DNA from: Pseudopedobacter sp965218985
Lineage (GTDB): Bacteria; Bacteroidota; Bacteroidia; Sphingobacteriales; Sphingobacteriaceae
DNA length: 64,000 bases
Direction: 5' to 3'
NCBI GenBank assembly: GCA_965218985.1
Contig: CBDCMP010000007.1
Coordinates: 1,736,001-1,800,000, forward strand
Shown here: positions 52,772 to 61,889 of the stretch, piece by piece
Numbering within the stretch: the first letter of the stretch is position 1
How the letters are laid out: every line of letters begins with the position of its first letter
The notes under the pieces: model-generated
The model's input: the letters and a program-made list of their open reading frames with translations, nothing else
Told to the model about the DNA's origin: nothing
Databases searched by the model: none
Program-made: the position numbers and the translations under genes

Positions 52772-54886
52772 TTATTTCAGAAACTGATAGACCACAAAAC
52801 TAGAGACATAAGCAAGCACCAGCATGTAGGCAAATTGAATCAGCGGCCATTTAATGTTTTTAGTCTCCCGGTAAACCACGGCCATCGTACTCATACATTG
52901 CATCGCAAAAGCATAGAACATCATTAAAGAAAAAGCAGTGGCGACCGTGAATACAGGCTGGCCGGTTTCTGTGTTCTTAGCACCTGCCATCTTCTCTCTC
53001 ACCGACTCCATTTTTGTGGCGTCTCCATCTACAGAATAAAGCGTGGCCATGGTGCCCACAAAAACCTCTCTGGCAGCAAATGAGGTAATCAGTGCAATAC
53101 CAATCTTCCAGTCAAAACCTAAAGGTTTAATGGCAGGTTCTATACTTTTACCTAAAACCCCGGCATAAGAATTCTCTAATTTCTCCGATGCTTTCATTCT
53201 ATTGAGCTCATCAGGTTTATATTTTTGTGTCATTGCTGATGATCTATATTTTGTGTCTATTTTTTCAAACTTATTGGACGGGCCATAACTGGCTAAAACC
53301 CATAGAATGATAGAAACCGCAATGATCACTTTTCCCGCTTCTGTCACGAAAGTTTTCACGCTTTCATACATCGTGATGCCCACATTGTTCCATCTTGGCA
53401 TGCGGTAAACCGGCAATTCCATAATGAAATAGCCTTTCAGCTTACTGCGGATGATCCCCTTCATCACCCAGGCCACCAAAATAGCCATGATGATGCTCAT
53501 GAGATAAAGTGACATCAGGGCCAACCCCTGCAGGTTGATGAATCCTAAAAGCATTCTTTTAGGGACCACTAAAGAGATGAGTAAAGTGTAGATTGGTAAT
53601 CTGGCTGAACAGCTTACCAACGGCGTTACCATGATGGTGATGATTCTGTCTTTCCAGTTTTCAATGGTTCTGGTACTCATGATGGAAGGTACAGCGCAAG
53701 CCAAACCACCGATCATCGGCACCACAGACTTTCCGTTCAAACCCACCTTTCTCATCAATCGGTCCATCATAAAGGTCACCCTAGACATGTAACCAGTATC
53801 CTCCAAAACAGAGATGAAAGCAAAAAGCAGGGCGATTTGAGGGATGAAAACCATTACGCCACTTAATCCTGCCAAAACACCATCAATCAATAGATCTGTT
53901 AAGGCTCCGGAAGGGAGATAGGTATGTCCAACTTCTGCCAGCCAAACAAAAACAGTCTCTATCAGATACATCGGATATTCTGACCAGGCGAAGATGGATT
54001 GGAATATGGCGAATAAAATGGCAATGAAAATGATGAATCCCCAGATTTTATGCGTGAGGTAATGGTCGATCTTATTGCTGATATTCTCCTCCAATGCCAC
54101 CGATTTATATTTAACCGTATCCAATAAAACATCATTGATGAAATTGTAACGGGCAATGGTCTCTGCGGCTTGGGACTTTTGTGAATGAAAATCATACTGA
54201 TGTTCTAATTCCTCCACCCGGTCACTTTCAGCTTTGCTTAAATATTTTAAATTTTCATGCTGGTGAGCAATTTGTAAAGCGATGTATGGATTATCGAGAC
54301 TTAAGAGTTCTGAGATTTCACGGATCAAATCAGGAGCAATCAAATCCACCTCTATGGTGGGTGCCTGCAATGGCGTCAAAGTGTGATATTCTATCGACTG
54401 TTTAAGCTGCTCTATTCCCTGGGCTTTTCTCGCAGCCAAAGGAACCACCGGAATATTCAATAATTTAGCAAGCGCATCCACATTGATCTCCATATTGCCT
54501 TTGGCAGCCAAATCCATCATATTTAAAGCGATGATGACCGGCAAACCTAAGTCAGCGATTTGGGTGTAGAGCAGCAGATTTCTTTTGAGATTGGTGGCAT
54601 CAGCCACAATCACCACTAAATCAGGGTAAGAAGCGTTGTTTTTATTGGATAAAACTTCAAAAACAATGGTTTCGTCAGCACTTTTTGGGTAAAGACTATA
54701 AGTCCCTGGAAGGTCGACAATGTCGATGGAGCGTCCATCAGCTAATTTTGATGAACCCGTCTTTTTATCAACAGTGACTCCCGGAAAGTTCCCTACTTTT
54801 TGATTAAGACCTGTAAGCGCATTGAATATGGTCGATTTTCCGGTATTGGGATTGCCTACAAGTGCTACTCTGAGTTTGCTTTTCAA
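52772..54886 (-). CDS. feoB: Ferrous iron transporter FeoB
   Basis: 704 aa. N-terminal G domain: G1 GNPNTGKST (11-19), G2/G3 area FPGVTVDKKTGSS...VDLPGTYSLYP, G4 NMMD, then the membrane part (about 280-700) with two gate motifs (PMIGGLACAVPSIMSTRTIENWKDR, GWKIGIALITSFAAREVFVGTMATLYS). Imports Fe2+ across the inner membrane. Ten bp behind feoA, the standard pairing. A FeoC partner is not seen. Confidence 0.96.
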   Translation of the reverse strand: MKSKLRVALVGNPNTGKSTIFNALTGLNQKVGNFPGVTVDKKTGSSKLADGRSIDIVDLPGTYSLYPKSADETIVFEVLSNKNNASYPDLVVIVADATNLKRNLLLYTQIADLGLPVIIALNMMDLAAKGNMEINVDALAKLLNIPVVPLAARKAQGIEQLKQSIEYHTLTPLQAPTIEVDLIAPDLIREISELLSLDNPYIALQIAHQHENLKYLSKAESDRVEELEHQYDFHSQKSQAAETIARYNFINDVLLDTVKYKSVALEENISNKIDHYLTHKIWGFIIFIAILFAIFQSIFAWSEYPMYLIETVFVWLAEVGHTYLPSGALTDLLIDGVLAGLSGVMVFIPQIALLFAFISVLEDTGYMSRVTFMMDRLMRKVGLNGKSVVPMIGGLACAVPSIMSTRTIENWKDRIITIMVTPLVSCSARLPIYTLLISLVVPKRMLLGFINLQGLALMSLYLMSIIMAILVAWVMKGIIRSKLKGYFIMELPVYRMPRWNNVGITMYESVKTFVTEAGKVIIAVSIILWVLASYGPSNKFEKIDTKYRSSAMTQKYKPDELNRMKASEKLENSYAGVLGKSIEPAIKPLGFDWKIGIALITSFAAREVFVGTMATLYSVDGDATKMESVREKMAGAKNTETGQPVFTVATAFSLMMFYAFAMQCMSTMAVVYRETKNIKWPLIQFAYMLVLAYVSSFVVYQFLK

Positions 54887-54896
54887 TCTGAAAAGA

Positions 54897-55112
54897 TTAA
54901 ATCAGCTCTATGGTGGAGGCTTCGCGTTTTCTAAGAGATAATTGATAACCTGAAACTGAAACTGCGATTGGGTCTCCCAACGGAGCTATACGTTCTAATT
55001 TGATTAATTCACCTGGAAGACAACCCATCTCCATCAACTTAACAGACATTTCCAAATCAGTGAATTCTTTAATCACTCCCTGTTCTCCTACTCCTAACTG
55101 CGATAACTTCAT
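54897..55112 (-). CDS. feoA: Ferrous iron transport protein A
   Basis: 71 aa. SH3-like FeoA domain: LSQLGVGEQGVIKEFTDLEMSVKLMEMGCLPGELIKLERIAPLGDPIAVSVSGYQLSLRKREASTIELI, with the MGCLPG and GDPI/V segments of the family. Small cytosolic partner of FeoB. Upstream is CTTATTT-N11-AAATAAG (55147-55171), a possible iron-dependent operator. Confidence 0.93.
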   Translation of the reverse strand: MKLSQLGVGEQGVIKEFTDLEMSVKLMEMGCLPGELIKLERIAPLGDPIAVSVSGYQLSLRKREASTIELI

Positions 55113-55146
55113 GTGTCTTGCTTAATATGCAGCTACGAAAATAAAG

Positions 55147-55171
55147 CTTATTTAAATTAAATCCAAATAAG
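55147..55171. promoter_or_regulatory. Candidate operator upstream of feoA
   Basis: CTTATTT (55147-55153) and AAATAAG (55165-55171) form a 7-bp inverted repeat with 11 bp between, 35 bp upstream of the feoA ATG. A Fur/DtxR-type site is plausible but the match to a known consensus is weak in such AT-rich DNA. Confidence 0.3.
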
Positions 55172-55361
55172 AAAAGCGGATTTTTACTTCCACTACTTTA
55201 TTTGGGGATCAGAGGAATGGATCTCCTTACGAAATGAATGACGGATGACAAAGGATAGCGATTTAAACATCATCAACCGAGGTTTGATTACCTCAAAATA
55301 ATTCCATTTCCTTATTTAGGGGCATTGCTCCCCATATTTGATGACTTTTTTTAAAAAGAAC

Positions 55362-55526
55362 TTAGAGCCTGTTTAAAATTTATCTAATAATTTGTTTATG
55401 CTTCTTTTTGGCTGCAACTTCGTTAAATTTTTCGATAGATGCCCGGCTATCTCTACAAAATTTGCCTCGTTTCGCTCAAAAATAAGCTATAAACATTCTC
55501 ACGATATAAATTTAAACAGGCTCTTA
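55362..55526. mobile_element. MITE-like inverted-repeat element with 3-bp target duplication
   Basis: Element 55365-55523 (159 bp) starts GAGCCTGTTTAAA and ends with its reverse complement; TTA flanks it on both sides (55362-55364 and 55524-55526). The interior arms also pair imperfectly (GTTTATGCTT/AAGCTATAAAC, GATAG...CTATC), so the whole can fold into one long hairpin. No coding sequence. Ends of GAGCCTGTTT type with TNA duplications recall IS5-group elements; relation to a specific IS is a guess. Confidence 0.72.
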
Positions 55527-55658
55527 AAAAAGACTTTTTTTTGGGGAAACGTTTTGCTGATCAAATTTGGGGCAATGACAATTTTTTTTAAATATACCGC
55601 AAGCACTTAAAGAAGCGATGACAAAGAACAACAAAAAAAATTTAAACACGATTCTCAT
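55524..55658 (-). CDS. 44-aa cysteine-containing lipoprotein
   Basis: Too short for usual gene finding. ATG 55658 gives MRIVFKFFLLFFVIASLSACGIFKKNCHCP and FDQQNVSPKKSLF then TAA. Lipobox LSAC with clean hydrophobic core and KF start; mature peptide 25 residues with two more cysteines (NCHCP) and a basic tail. Five bp after the vanZ-like gene, so probably the third gene of the gcvH operon. Its stop codon coincides with the target duplication of the adjacent MITE-like element. Function unknown. Confidence 0.6.
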   Translation of the reverse strand: MRIVFKFFLLFFVIASLSACGIFKKNCHCPKFDQQNVSPKKSLF

Positions 55659-55663
55659 AATAT

Positions 55664-56065
55664 TTATTTTACCGGATGCAACAAATGGGTTTTTCTGTGT
55701 AAAAGCAAATAGCTAAAAACTCCCATGCCCAAACCCACCATATCTGCAAAAAAATCCCACCAATCTGCAGAACGGTAGGTAAAAACTTTCCATTGTAAAA
55801 GTTCTATCCCACCTCCTAACGTGATATTGATCAATAGTATTTTAATGATAGTCATTATTCGGTATTCATAACTGTTTTGTTGCCTAATTTTTCCATAAAA
55901 GAGAAAAACGGTGAGTACAAAGAAGAATCCAAGGTGAACTATTTTATCAAATCCTTCAAAAAAATGTTCACTGCTTGGTAAATCATTAGTGGGTAAATCA
56001 CATAGGATGAAAATCACCAGGGCCCACAAAAGTGCTGGCCACTGAAATTTTAAGGTTCTGAACAT
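55664..56065 (-). CDS. VanZ-family membrane protein
   Basis: 133 aa, about four membrane segments (FQWPALLWALVIFILCDL, IVHLGFFFVLTVFLFYG, IMTIIKILLINITLGGGIELLQ, WWDFFADMVGLGMGVFSYLLL). VanZ-like features: the KIVHLGFF and DWWDFFADMVG blocks. Role of this small VanZ group is not known (VanZ itself affects teicoplanin resistance). Three bp after gcvH; such gcvH-vanZ pairs are common in Bacteroidetes. Confidence 0.87.
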   Translation of the reverse strand: MFRTLKFQWPALLWALVIFILCDLPTNDLPSSEHFFEGFDKIVHLGFFFVLTVFLFYGKIRQQNSYEYRIMTIIKILLINITLGGGIELLQWKVFTYRSADWWDFFADMVGLGMGVFSYLLLHRKTHLLHPVK

Positions 56066-56068
56066 TGA

Positions 56069-56443
56069 TTAAACACCAATTAAGCTCTTATAATCATCAG
56101 CAGACAGCAAGCCCGTCACGGGCTGCGCCAAACCAATCTTCACCATCCAACCTTCTCCATAAGGGTCGGTGTTCACCAACTCCGGATTTGCATCCAACAC
56201 TTCATTCACTTCTATCACTACGCCGGTCACAGGCATCAGTAAATCTGAAACAGTTTTCACAGCCTCCACGGTGCCGAACACGTCACCTTCTTTAACCTCT
56301 TTACCAACGGTATTGATGTCTACATAAACGATATCTCCCAACTCACGCTGAGCAAACTCGGTAATACCAACATAAGCTTCCTCTCCGTCCACTCTAACCC
56401 ATTCGTGATCTTTCGTATATTTTAATTCTGTTGGAAAATTCAT
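56069..56443 (-). CDS. gcvH: Glycine cleavage system H protein
   Basis: 124 aa. Full family plan: LKYTKDHEWVRVDGEEAYVGITEFAQRELGDIVYVDINTVGKEVKEGDVFGTVEAVKTVSDLLMPVTGVVIEVNE, with the lipoylated Lys in VEAVKTVSDL (about residue 60), and the C-terminal YGEGWMVKIGL. Carries the aminomethyl group between GcvP and GcvT. The other gcv genes are not in this window. First gene of the gcvH-vanZ-small lipoprotein operon. Confidence 0.96.
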   Translation of the reverse strand: MNFPTELKYTKDHEWVRVDGEEAYVGITEFAQRELGDIVYVDINTVGKEVKEGDVFGTVEAVKTVSDLLMPVTGVVIEVNEVLDANPELVNTDPYGEGWMVKIGLAQPVTGLLSADDYKSLIGV

Positions 56444-56715
56444 ATTTTAAAATTTTGGATAAAAATAAGAGGAAATTTTTAAACAGATGCTAAAGAGGAG
56501 ATTAAATTTTGTAAATAAATGATCAATTTACAAGTGTCATTAGTTTCCATGGACCAGCTTATAATTGAAGCCCGGGAAAATGCACAAATCCGAGCTATGT
56601 CCCAATTCAATTCATGTAGGAACCTGTCAAAACTGATTTGACAGGCTCTAAAAGGTGGATATATTTATTGGAAAAGCCGTGGTAAATTCAAGGCTTGCTT
56701 AACATCCTGTTGAAG

Positions 56716-56919
56716 CTATTTTTTTAGCAGGAATTTTATAACAGACTGTCCACCAGCCTGAACCAAAACTGTGGGTGTTTTCACAGGCGTGCTCACGCTG
56801 GAGAAATTTTCTGGATTATCAATAGTTTCTCCTTTGAAAGCTATTGATAGTCCAACAAATAAAATTACCGGAACGATCATCATCAAGAACGGGGAAACGG
56901 AGGTGGATAACTTTTTCAT
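56716..56919 (-). CDS. Small single-span membrane protein, uncertain
   Basis: 67 aa. MKKLSTSVSPFLMMIVPVILFVGLSIAFKGETIDNPENFSSVSTPVKTPTVLVQAGGQSVIKFLLKK: one hydrophobic span (about 11-30) followed by a short polar tail. Typical MKKL start and an initiation region free of other genes speak for it; lack of recognised family speaks against. The flanking 56444-56715 holds no supported gene. Confidence 0.45.
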   Translation of the reverse strand: MKKLSTSVSPFLMMIVPVILFVGLSIAFKGETIDNPENFSSVSTPVKTPTVLVQAGGQSVIKFLLKK

Positions 56920-57135
56920 CTTATTAAAATTTAATGTATGTTGGTTTGATGAGTCAAATATTCACTTAATTTTCAGCCTGATAAAATATACTAGACCAAT
57001 GGAGTTTATTTAAAGACAAACGGAATTCTGCCACGATGAATGGGTAATTTGTAGCATATACTCCGTTGGTAGATGAAAATTGGGCGTTGGTCTAAAGTTG
57101 CTTTCTTTGTGATTTCTTTAGCTAATTTTAAATTC

Positions 57136-58161
57136 ATGAGCAGCGTACAAAAGTTTTTATTGCATTTGATGGTATGGGCTTTCCTCATCACACTTTTCAC
57201 TTTTGTTGCTACCGCGGGATTCAATTCCGGTAAGGGAATTTATATTTTATTCATCGGTTTATCCCTCCTCAATGTATTGGTTTTTTATATTCATCTTTAC
57301 CTGATTGTACCTGTCACACTTGATAAAAGAAAACTTTTTTATTGGTTGTTGGCTTGTTTGGTGATCATCTTCTGCTTCACAGCCATTAAATATGGATTCA
57401 CTTTCTACATGTACAGATCGACCTCTTGGGTGATGCAAACGGCAGAAAAGGAAAAATTCATAAATGATCCGGAGAAATCTTTGATAAACATTTTCATCAT
57501 CAACGGCTTTTTTGTCTTTTTAAGCACCGTTTATAAATTTACAGTTGACTGGTTTTTTAATGAACGTGAAAAATCTGATCTGGAGAAGCAAAGTTTAACC
57601 GCAGAACTGGCCTTCTTAAAATCCCAGATCAACCCGCATTTTCTTTTCAATTCCCTCAATAACATCTACTCCTTAGCCTATCAAAAATCGGATGCCACTC
57701 CGGATGCTATTTTGAAACTTTCAGAGATCATGCGCTATATGTTGTATGAAAGCAATGACAACCGTGTGGATTTAGAGAAAGAGATCACTTATTTGAAAAG
57801 TTTCATAGAGCTACAAAAATTACGTTTTAAAGGTAAAGTATATGTGATTTTAGAGGTGGAAGGGCAAATTGCCAATCAGAAAATCGTTCCTTTGATTCTT
57901 ATCTCTTTTGTGGAGAATGCCTTCAAACACGGCGTGGCTACAAATGAACAGCATCCTATTCACATCAATATTTCGGTTTTCGAGGATAATTTGCTTTTTA
58001 CCATCAAAAATAAAAAGAATAATCTGAATAAGGACCAAACTGGTGGAATTGGAATGGTGAATGTGAAAAGGCGTTTGGATCTGACCTATCCTGAAAGATA
58101 TAAACTCACGGTGGAGAATAAACAAGACGACCATTATTCTGAATTATATTTAAATTTATAG
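57136..58161 (+). CDS. LytS-type sensor histidine kinase
   Basis: 341 aa from ATG 57136 (MSSVQKFLLHLMVWAFL); the open frame extends 21 codons further without a good start. Four membrane segments in the first 135 residues, then a short coiled coil (NEREKSDLEKQSLTAELAFLKSQ), the His_kinase motif QINPHFLFNSLNNIYSLAY (phosphorylated His) and a GHKL ATPase part (PLILISFVENAFKHG as N-box, GGIGMVNVKRRLDLTYP as G-box). Pairs with the response regulator that follows with 1 bp between. Confidence 0.92.
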   Translation: MSSVQKFLLHLMVWAFLITLFTFVATAGFNSGKGIYILFIGLSLLNVLVFYIHLYLIVPVTLDKRKLFYWLLACLVIIFCFTAIKYGFTFYMYRSTSWVMQTAEKEKFINDPEKSLINIFIINGFFVFLSTVYKFTVDWFFNEREKSDLEKQSLTAELAFLKSQINPHFLFNSLNNIYSLAYQKSDATPDAILKLSEIMRYMLYESNDNRVDLEKEITYLKSFIELQKLRFKGKVYVILEVEGQIANQKIVPLILISFVENAFKHGVATNEQHPIHINISVFEDNLLFTIKNKKNNLNKDQTGGIGMVNVKRRLDLTYPERYKLTVENKQDDHYSELYLNL

Positions 58162-58162
58162 C

Positions 58163-58897
58163 ATGATTAGTTGTTTGGTTGTTGATGACGAGCCCCTGGC
58201 GATAGATATTTTAGAGGATTATATCTCAAAAATCCCTTTTTTGAAGTTGATAAAAAGTTATCAAAATCCAATAGAAGCTTTAACTGCCGTTCAGGAGGGA
58301 AAAATTGATCTGGTCTTCCTTGATGTCCAAATGCCTGAACTCACCGGGATGCAGTTTCTAAAAATAGCCAACGGAAAATGTAAGGTTATTTTAACAACCG
58401 CTTACCAGGAATATGCTTTGGAAGGTTATGAATTGAATGTGGTTGATTATTTATTGAAACCAATTGCTTTCGACAGGTTTTACCAGGCGGCTCAAAAAGC
58501 ACAGGATCTTTTATGTAAAATTCCTAATCAGCCAGTGCCACCTCAGGAAATTCATGCGGCTCCTCCGGCTCCCATCGCTAATGATTTCATCTTCGTGAAA
58601 ACAGAGTACAAGATTCAGAAAATTTATCTGAACGATATGCTGTTTATTGAAGGCTTAAAAGATTATATCTCCATTTACACCAAAACAGAGCGCATCATTA
58701 CCTTGCAAAGTATGAAAAAGATTGATGAAGCTTTACCTAATCATTTATTTGTGAGGGTGCACAAATCTTACATCGTGGCTTTGGATAAAATTGAAAGCAT
58801 TGAACGCAGCCGAATTTTCATCATGGATAAAATCATCCCTATTGGCGACACGCACAGAGATTATTTCTTTAAAATGATTGAGGATAAGAATGTTTAA
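58163..58897 (+). CDS. LytTR-type response regulator
   Basis: 244 aa. Receiver domain (1-120) with acid pocket DDEPLA, phospho-Asp in LVFLDVQMPELTG (about residue 54), TTAYQEYALEGYELNVVDYLLKPI; a Pro-rich linker (PVPPQEIHAAPPAPIAND) and a LytTR DNA-binding domain (FIFVKTEYKIQKIYLNDMLFIEGLKDYISIYTK...LFVRVHKSYIVALDKIESIERSRI). One bp after the histidine kinase gene. Convergent with plsC, the last 4 bp shared. Confidence 0.94.
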   Translation: MISCLVVDDEPLAIDILEDYISKIPFLKLIKSYQNPIEALTAVQEGKIDLVFLDVQMPELTGMQFLKIANGKCKVILTTAYQEYALEGYELNVVDYLLKPIAFDRFYQAAQKAQDLLCKIPNQPVPPQEIHAAPPAPIANDFIFVKTEYKIQKIYLNDMLFIEGLKDYISIYTKTERIITLQSMKKIDEALPNHLFVRVHKSYIVALDKIESIERSRIFIMDKIIPIGDTHRDYFFKMIEDKNV

Positions 58898-59628
58898 GAT
58901 TCAACAACAGCTCTAACCGCCATCTCCGCTTCTTTAACCACCGCCTCTATGTCTTTTCCAGTAGGCTCGATAGGTTGAAGAACGGTGAATTTGATACGAA
59001 TAAAAGGATTCAGCCAAACCAAACCGTATTTTACCATCTTCCAGGAATTTTCAATGGCAACAGGGACAATTAAAGCATTAGGTGCCTTTTTTAAAACGGT
59101 GGCGATACCACCCACCTGGAAATCTTTCATTTTTCCATCTTTGGAGCGAGTTCCTTCAGGAAATATCACGGTAGACCAATTGTTATCCTTCATCCTTTGC
59201 CCCAATTTCAATAGCTCCATCACCGATTGTTTTTTATCTTTTCTATCGATATTTGCACCACCCCCATATTTTAAATTGAAAGAGATGGATGGAATATTTT
59301 TGGTGAGTTCAATCTTTGAAATGAATTTTGCATGATGCTTCCTCAGAAACCAGATCAATGGTGGAATATCATACATGCTCTGGTGATTCGAAATAAATAT
59401 AATGGACCTGTTTGTTGGGAGTTCGCGATTGGAAATGAATTTAACACTGCAGCCTATCAGATAATAGGTGGACATTAAACAAAAGTTTAAAGCATCCACA
59501 GATTTCTTGTGAGTCTGGTAACCGCCCAGTTTTAAGCTCAGCCATTGGATGGGATGAAAAATCCCTAAAAATAAAAAGAAGAATATATGATGGATTGGGC
59601 TTAATATTAAACCAAAAATTCTATTCAT
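58894..59628 (-). CDS. plsC: 1-acyl-sn-glycerol-3-phosphate acyltransferase
   Basis: 244 aa. N-terminal hydrophobic segment (FGLILSPIHHIFFFLFLGIFHPIQWL). Acyltransferase motifs: NHQSMYDIPPL (NHx4D), GGGANIDRKDKKQ region, VIFPEGTRSKDGKM (EGTR) and NALIVPVAIENSW (VPV). Makes phosphatidic acid in the inner membrane. Twenty-three bp after the NUDIX gene, likely co-transcribed. Confidence 0.92.
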   Translation of the reverse strand: MNRIFGLILSPIHHIFFFLFLGIFHPIQWLSLKLGGYQTHKKSVDALNFCLMSTYYLIGCSVKFISNRELPTNRSIIFISNHQSMYDIPPLIWFLRKHHAKFISKIELTKNIPSISFNLKYGGGANIDRKDKKQSVMELLKLGQRMKDNNWSTVIFPEGTRSKDGKMKDFQVGGIATVLKKAPNALIVPVAIENSWKMVKYGLVWLNPFIRIKFTVLQPIEPTGKDIEAVVKEAEMAVRAVVES

Positions 59629-59651
59629 AACTGCAAATATAGGGCAAACAA

Positions 59652-60200
59652 TTAAAAACCTTCTCTCATCAATTTAGCTTTTAAAATGCCGGCCACTGTC
59701 AATGAATCTGTGATTTCTCCTTTCATTACCATCTGAAAAGCTTGTTCAAACGGAATTTTTTTGACTGTTAATTGTTCTGTCTCTTCAGGTTCGGCTTCAA
59801 ATTGTTCAAATTCTTTGGCCATATATAAGATTCCAAGTTCATCAGTCACAGAATTTGACAGGTGAATTCTGAGTAGTTCTTTCCACTGTTTAGCTACTAA
59901 TCCGGTTTCCTCCAACAATTCTCTTTTAGCGGAGCCTAAGGGTTCTGTGCCTAAGGGGCCACCACCTTCAGGCAATTCCCAACTGTATTGTTTTAGGGGG
60001 AAACGAAATTGCCCCACCAGCCAAATCATATCATCCTCATCAATAGCCACCACGCCAATGGCACAATTTTTAAAGTGAACCTCTCCATAAATCCCTTCTC
60101 CTCCGGATGGGTTGATGACCTGATGCTCGGTTAAACTGATCCATGGGTTTTCATATATTTTTTTGCTTGATAAAGTTCTCCAGGGATTTTGCTCATTCAT
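59652..60200 (-). CDS. NUDIX hydrolase, ADP-ribose-pyrophosphatase-like
   Basis: 182 aa. NPWRTLSSKKIYENPWISLTEHQVINPSGGEGIYGEVHFKN is the usual N-domain of this subgroup. Nudix box WELPEGGGPLGTEPLGSAKRELLEETGL: REL-x-EET-G is intact, while the first Glu position of the G-x5-E-x7-REUxEExGU rule is Thr, as in some GGGPLGT-type members. Hydrolyses nucleoside diphosphate derivatives, likely ADP-sugars, in the cytosol. Start ATG 60200. Confidence 0.9.
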   Translation of the reverse strand: MNEQNPWRTLSSKKIYENPWISLTEHQVINPSGGEGIYGEVHFKNCAIGVVAIDEDDMIWLVGQFRFPLKQYSWELPEGGGPLGTEPLGSAKRELLEETGLVAKQWKELLRIHLSNSVTDELGILYMAKEFEQFEAEPEETEQLTVKKIPFEQAFQMVMKGEITDSLTVAGILKAKLMREGF

Positions 60201-60534
60201 GACGATATTTTTTTATTTGCTAATATAAAAGTTGCTACTCAATAAAGGATTAAACCACGTTTCATTTAGCTGTTTATCCACAATCGTATACGTGTCCATT
60301 TATGAAGAACAAAGCAAAGACAGCGTCAAGTTTAAAGTACCGGTAGATGAGGTTCAATGAGTCATCACAGCTTACATGCCCTCATTTTGTATGTCTTTTA
60401 CCAACTGGCCGAAAGATAAGATCGGGTTATATAAGATGTATCTCATCCGTATCTGCATATTTTAGGTGGTTCATTTTATCTGGTTTACCTCAAAGCCTGA
60501 TCAGCGATTATTCTTTTGGCCTGTCTTCAAACCT

Positions 60535-60560
60535 CAAAAAAAATGACCTAAAAATTAGGT
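60535..60560 (-). terminator. Terminator after the MscS-type gene
   Basis: ACCTAA-AAA-TTAGGT (60546-60560) hairpin; on the minus strand it is followed by an eight-T run (60535-60542 region). The gap 60201-60578 (378 bp) shows nothing else supported. Confidence 0.72.
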
Positions 60561-60578
60561 AGGTCCTTCTTTACCTAT

Positions 60579-61691
60579 TCAGCTCTTTGTCAAACCTTCT
60601 TGATGATTTATGAGTTCTCCCTTTAACGTTTGCTGCATAAAATCTGCCCTTACCTTGGGTAAGCTATCCGGATGATTTTTCTGGATAAATGTGATGAGTC
60701 CTTCCCTGATATCACAACGCAAATCAAATGCGTTTGAAGAATTGTCGGCACTCATTAAAACCCGAACCTCCATCACTGCTTCTTTAGAATCGGTTATTTG
60801 TATCACTTTAACCCTTTTATCCCATAACTTATGAGCGGTAATCAGGCGGTCAAATTCAGCTCTTAGCTCATCCAGAGGTAGCGTGTAATCAGCATATAAA
60901 AAAACAGTTCCTAATAATTCAGCAGAAGTACGCGTCCAGTTTTGAAAGGGTTTTTCTATAAAATAATTGATAGGAAGAATCAATCTTCTCTCGTCCCATA
61001 TATTTAAGACCACGTAGGTCAAGGTGATCTCCTCCACTTTGCCCCATTCGCCCTCCACCACCAAAACATCATCTATTCTTAAGGGCTGTGTGAATGCAAT
61101 CTGAAAACCTGCCAATAAATTCCCTAAAGACTTTTGGGCGGCAAAACCTATAATGATACCTCCAACTCCAACTCCGGTCAATAAACCAGCTCCAATTTTT
61201 CTCATCCCTTCAAAGCTGAAAAGAATGGCAGCAATGGTTAAAACGACAATAAGCGTCACAAAAAATTTCCGCAAAAATTGCAATTGGGTTCTTATTTTCC
61301 GCTCTTTAAGGTTATTCTCTTTTTTCAGATCATAAGTGGAGATCACAAAATCCTGTATCACCCTGATCAGATTTATCAGGATATAAGAGAAGGAGATGAT
61401 CAAGCCGATCTCCACCGCTTTACTTATCACCGTGACAAAAGAATCGGGTAATCTTAATAAGGGGATGAGAATATCTAAAAAGATGAGCGGTAAAAAAAAA
61501 TTCAGCGGATTTCCTAAATGTATAATGGATGATTTCAAAAATGAGAAACGATCCACCTTCCTGTAATAACCGGTAAGCCTGACGATGATGAATTTCAGAA
61601 TCATCCCCATGATGATTGCAGACACTAAAATGAGCAGATTAAAAACTACATCAGGTACACCTGAGAAGAGCTGAATAAATTGTTCATTCAT
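60579..61691 (-). CDS. MscS-family mechanosensitive ion channel
   Basis: 370 aa. About four to five membrane segments (VFNLLILVSAIIMGMILKFII; FLPLIFLDILIPLL; AVEIGLIISFSYILINLI; FFVTLIVVLTIAAILFSF) and the MscS pore helix with alternating Gly/Ala (GAGLLTGVGVGGIIIGFAAQKSLGNLLAGFQIAF), then the beta domain (FTQPLRIDDVLVVEGEWGKVEEITLTYVVLNIWDERRLILPINYF) and alpha/beta C-domain. Releases solutes on osmotic downshift. Divergent from the otsA-otsB gene, which makes trehalose for the opposite stress. Confidence 0.93.
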   Translation of the reverse strand: MNEQFIQLFSGVPDVVFNLLILVSAIIMGMILKFIIVRLTGYYRKVDRFSFLKSSIIHLGNPLNFFLPLIFLDILIPLLRLPDSFVTVISKAVEIGLIISFSYILINLIRVIQDFVISTYDLKKENNLKERKIRTQLQFLRKFFVTLIVVLTIAAILFSFEGMRKIGAGLLTGVGVGGIIIGFAAQKSLGNLLAGFQIAFTQPLRIDDVLVVEGEWGKVEEITLTYVVLNIWDERRLILPINYFIEKPFQNWTRTSAELLGTVFLYADYTLPLDELRAEFDRLITAHKLWDKRVKVIQITDSKEAVMEVRVLMSADNSSNAFDLRCDIREGLITFIQKNHPDSLPKVRADFMQQTLKGELINHQEGLTKS

Positions 61692-61889
61692 ATTTGTTCT
61701 AATAAAATTCTATTTATTTCTTATTTAAATTAAAATTTAAGCAAAAAACGAACCATATTTTTAATGCTTTTGAATTATTTTAAGATTAAAATTATCCTTT
61801 TAATAAAAAAATCAAAACTTTAATGCAATTTTTTGGTTAAGTTTTTGTAGCTTGTTACACATCAAAACCAATCTTCAAAAAACGACATC

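Noticed and set aside
55319..55335. Hairpin GGGG...CCCC near the MITE-like element
   Set aside because: Four-bp stem only and no gene end nearby; not strong enough for a terminator call.
60250..60358. Short frame ending YEEQSKDSVKFKVPVDEVQ
   Set aside because: No start codon and no family recognised; too short to call a remnant.
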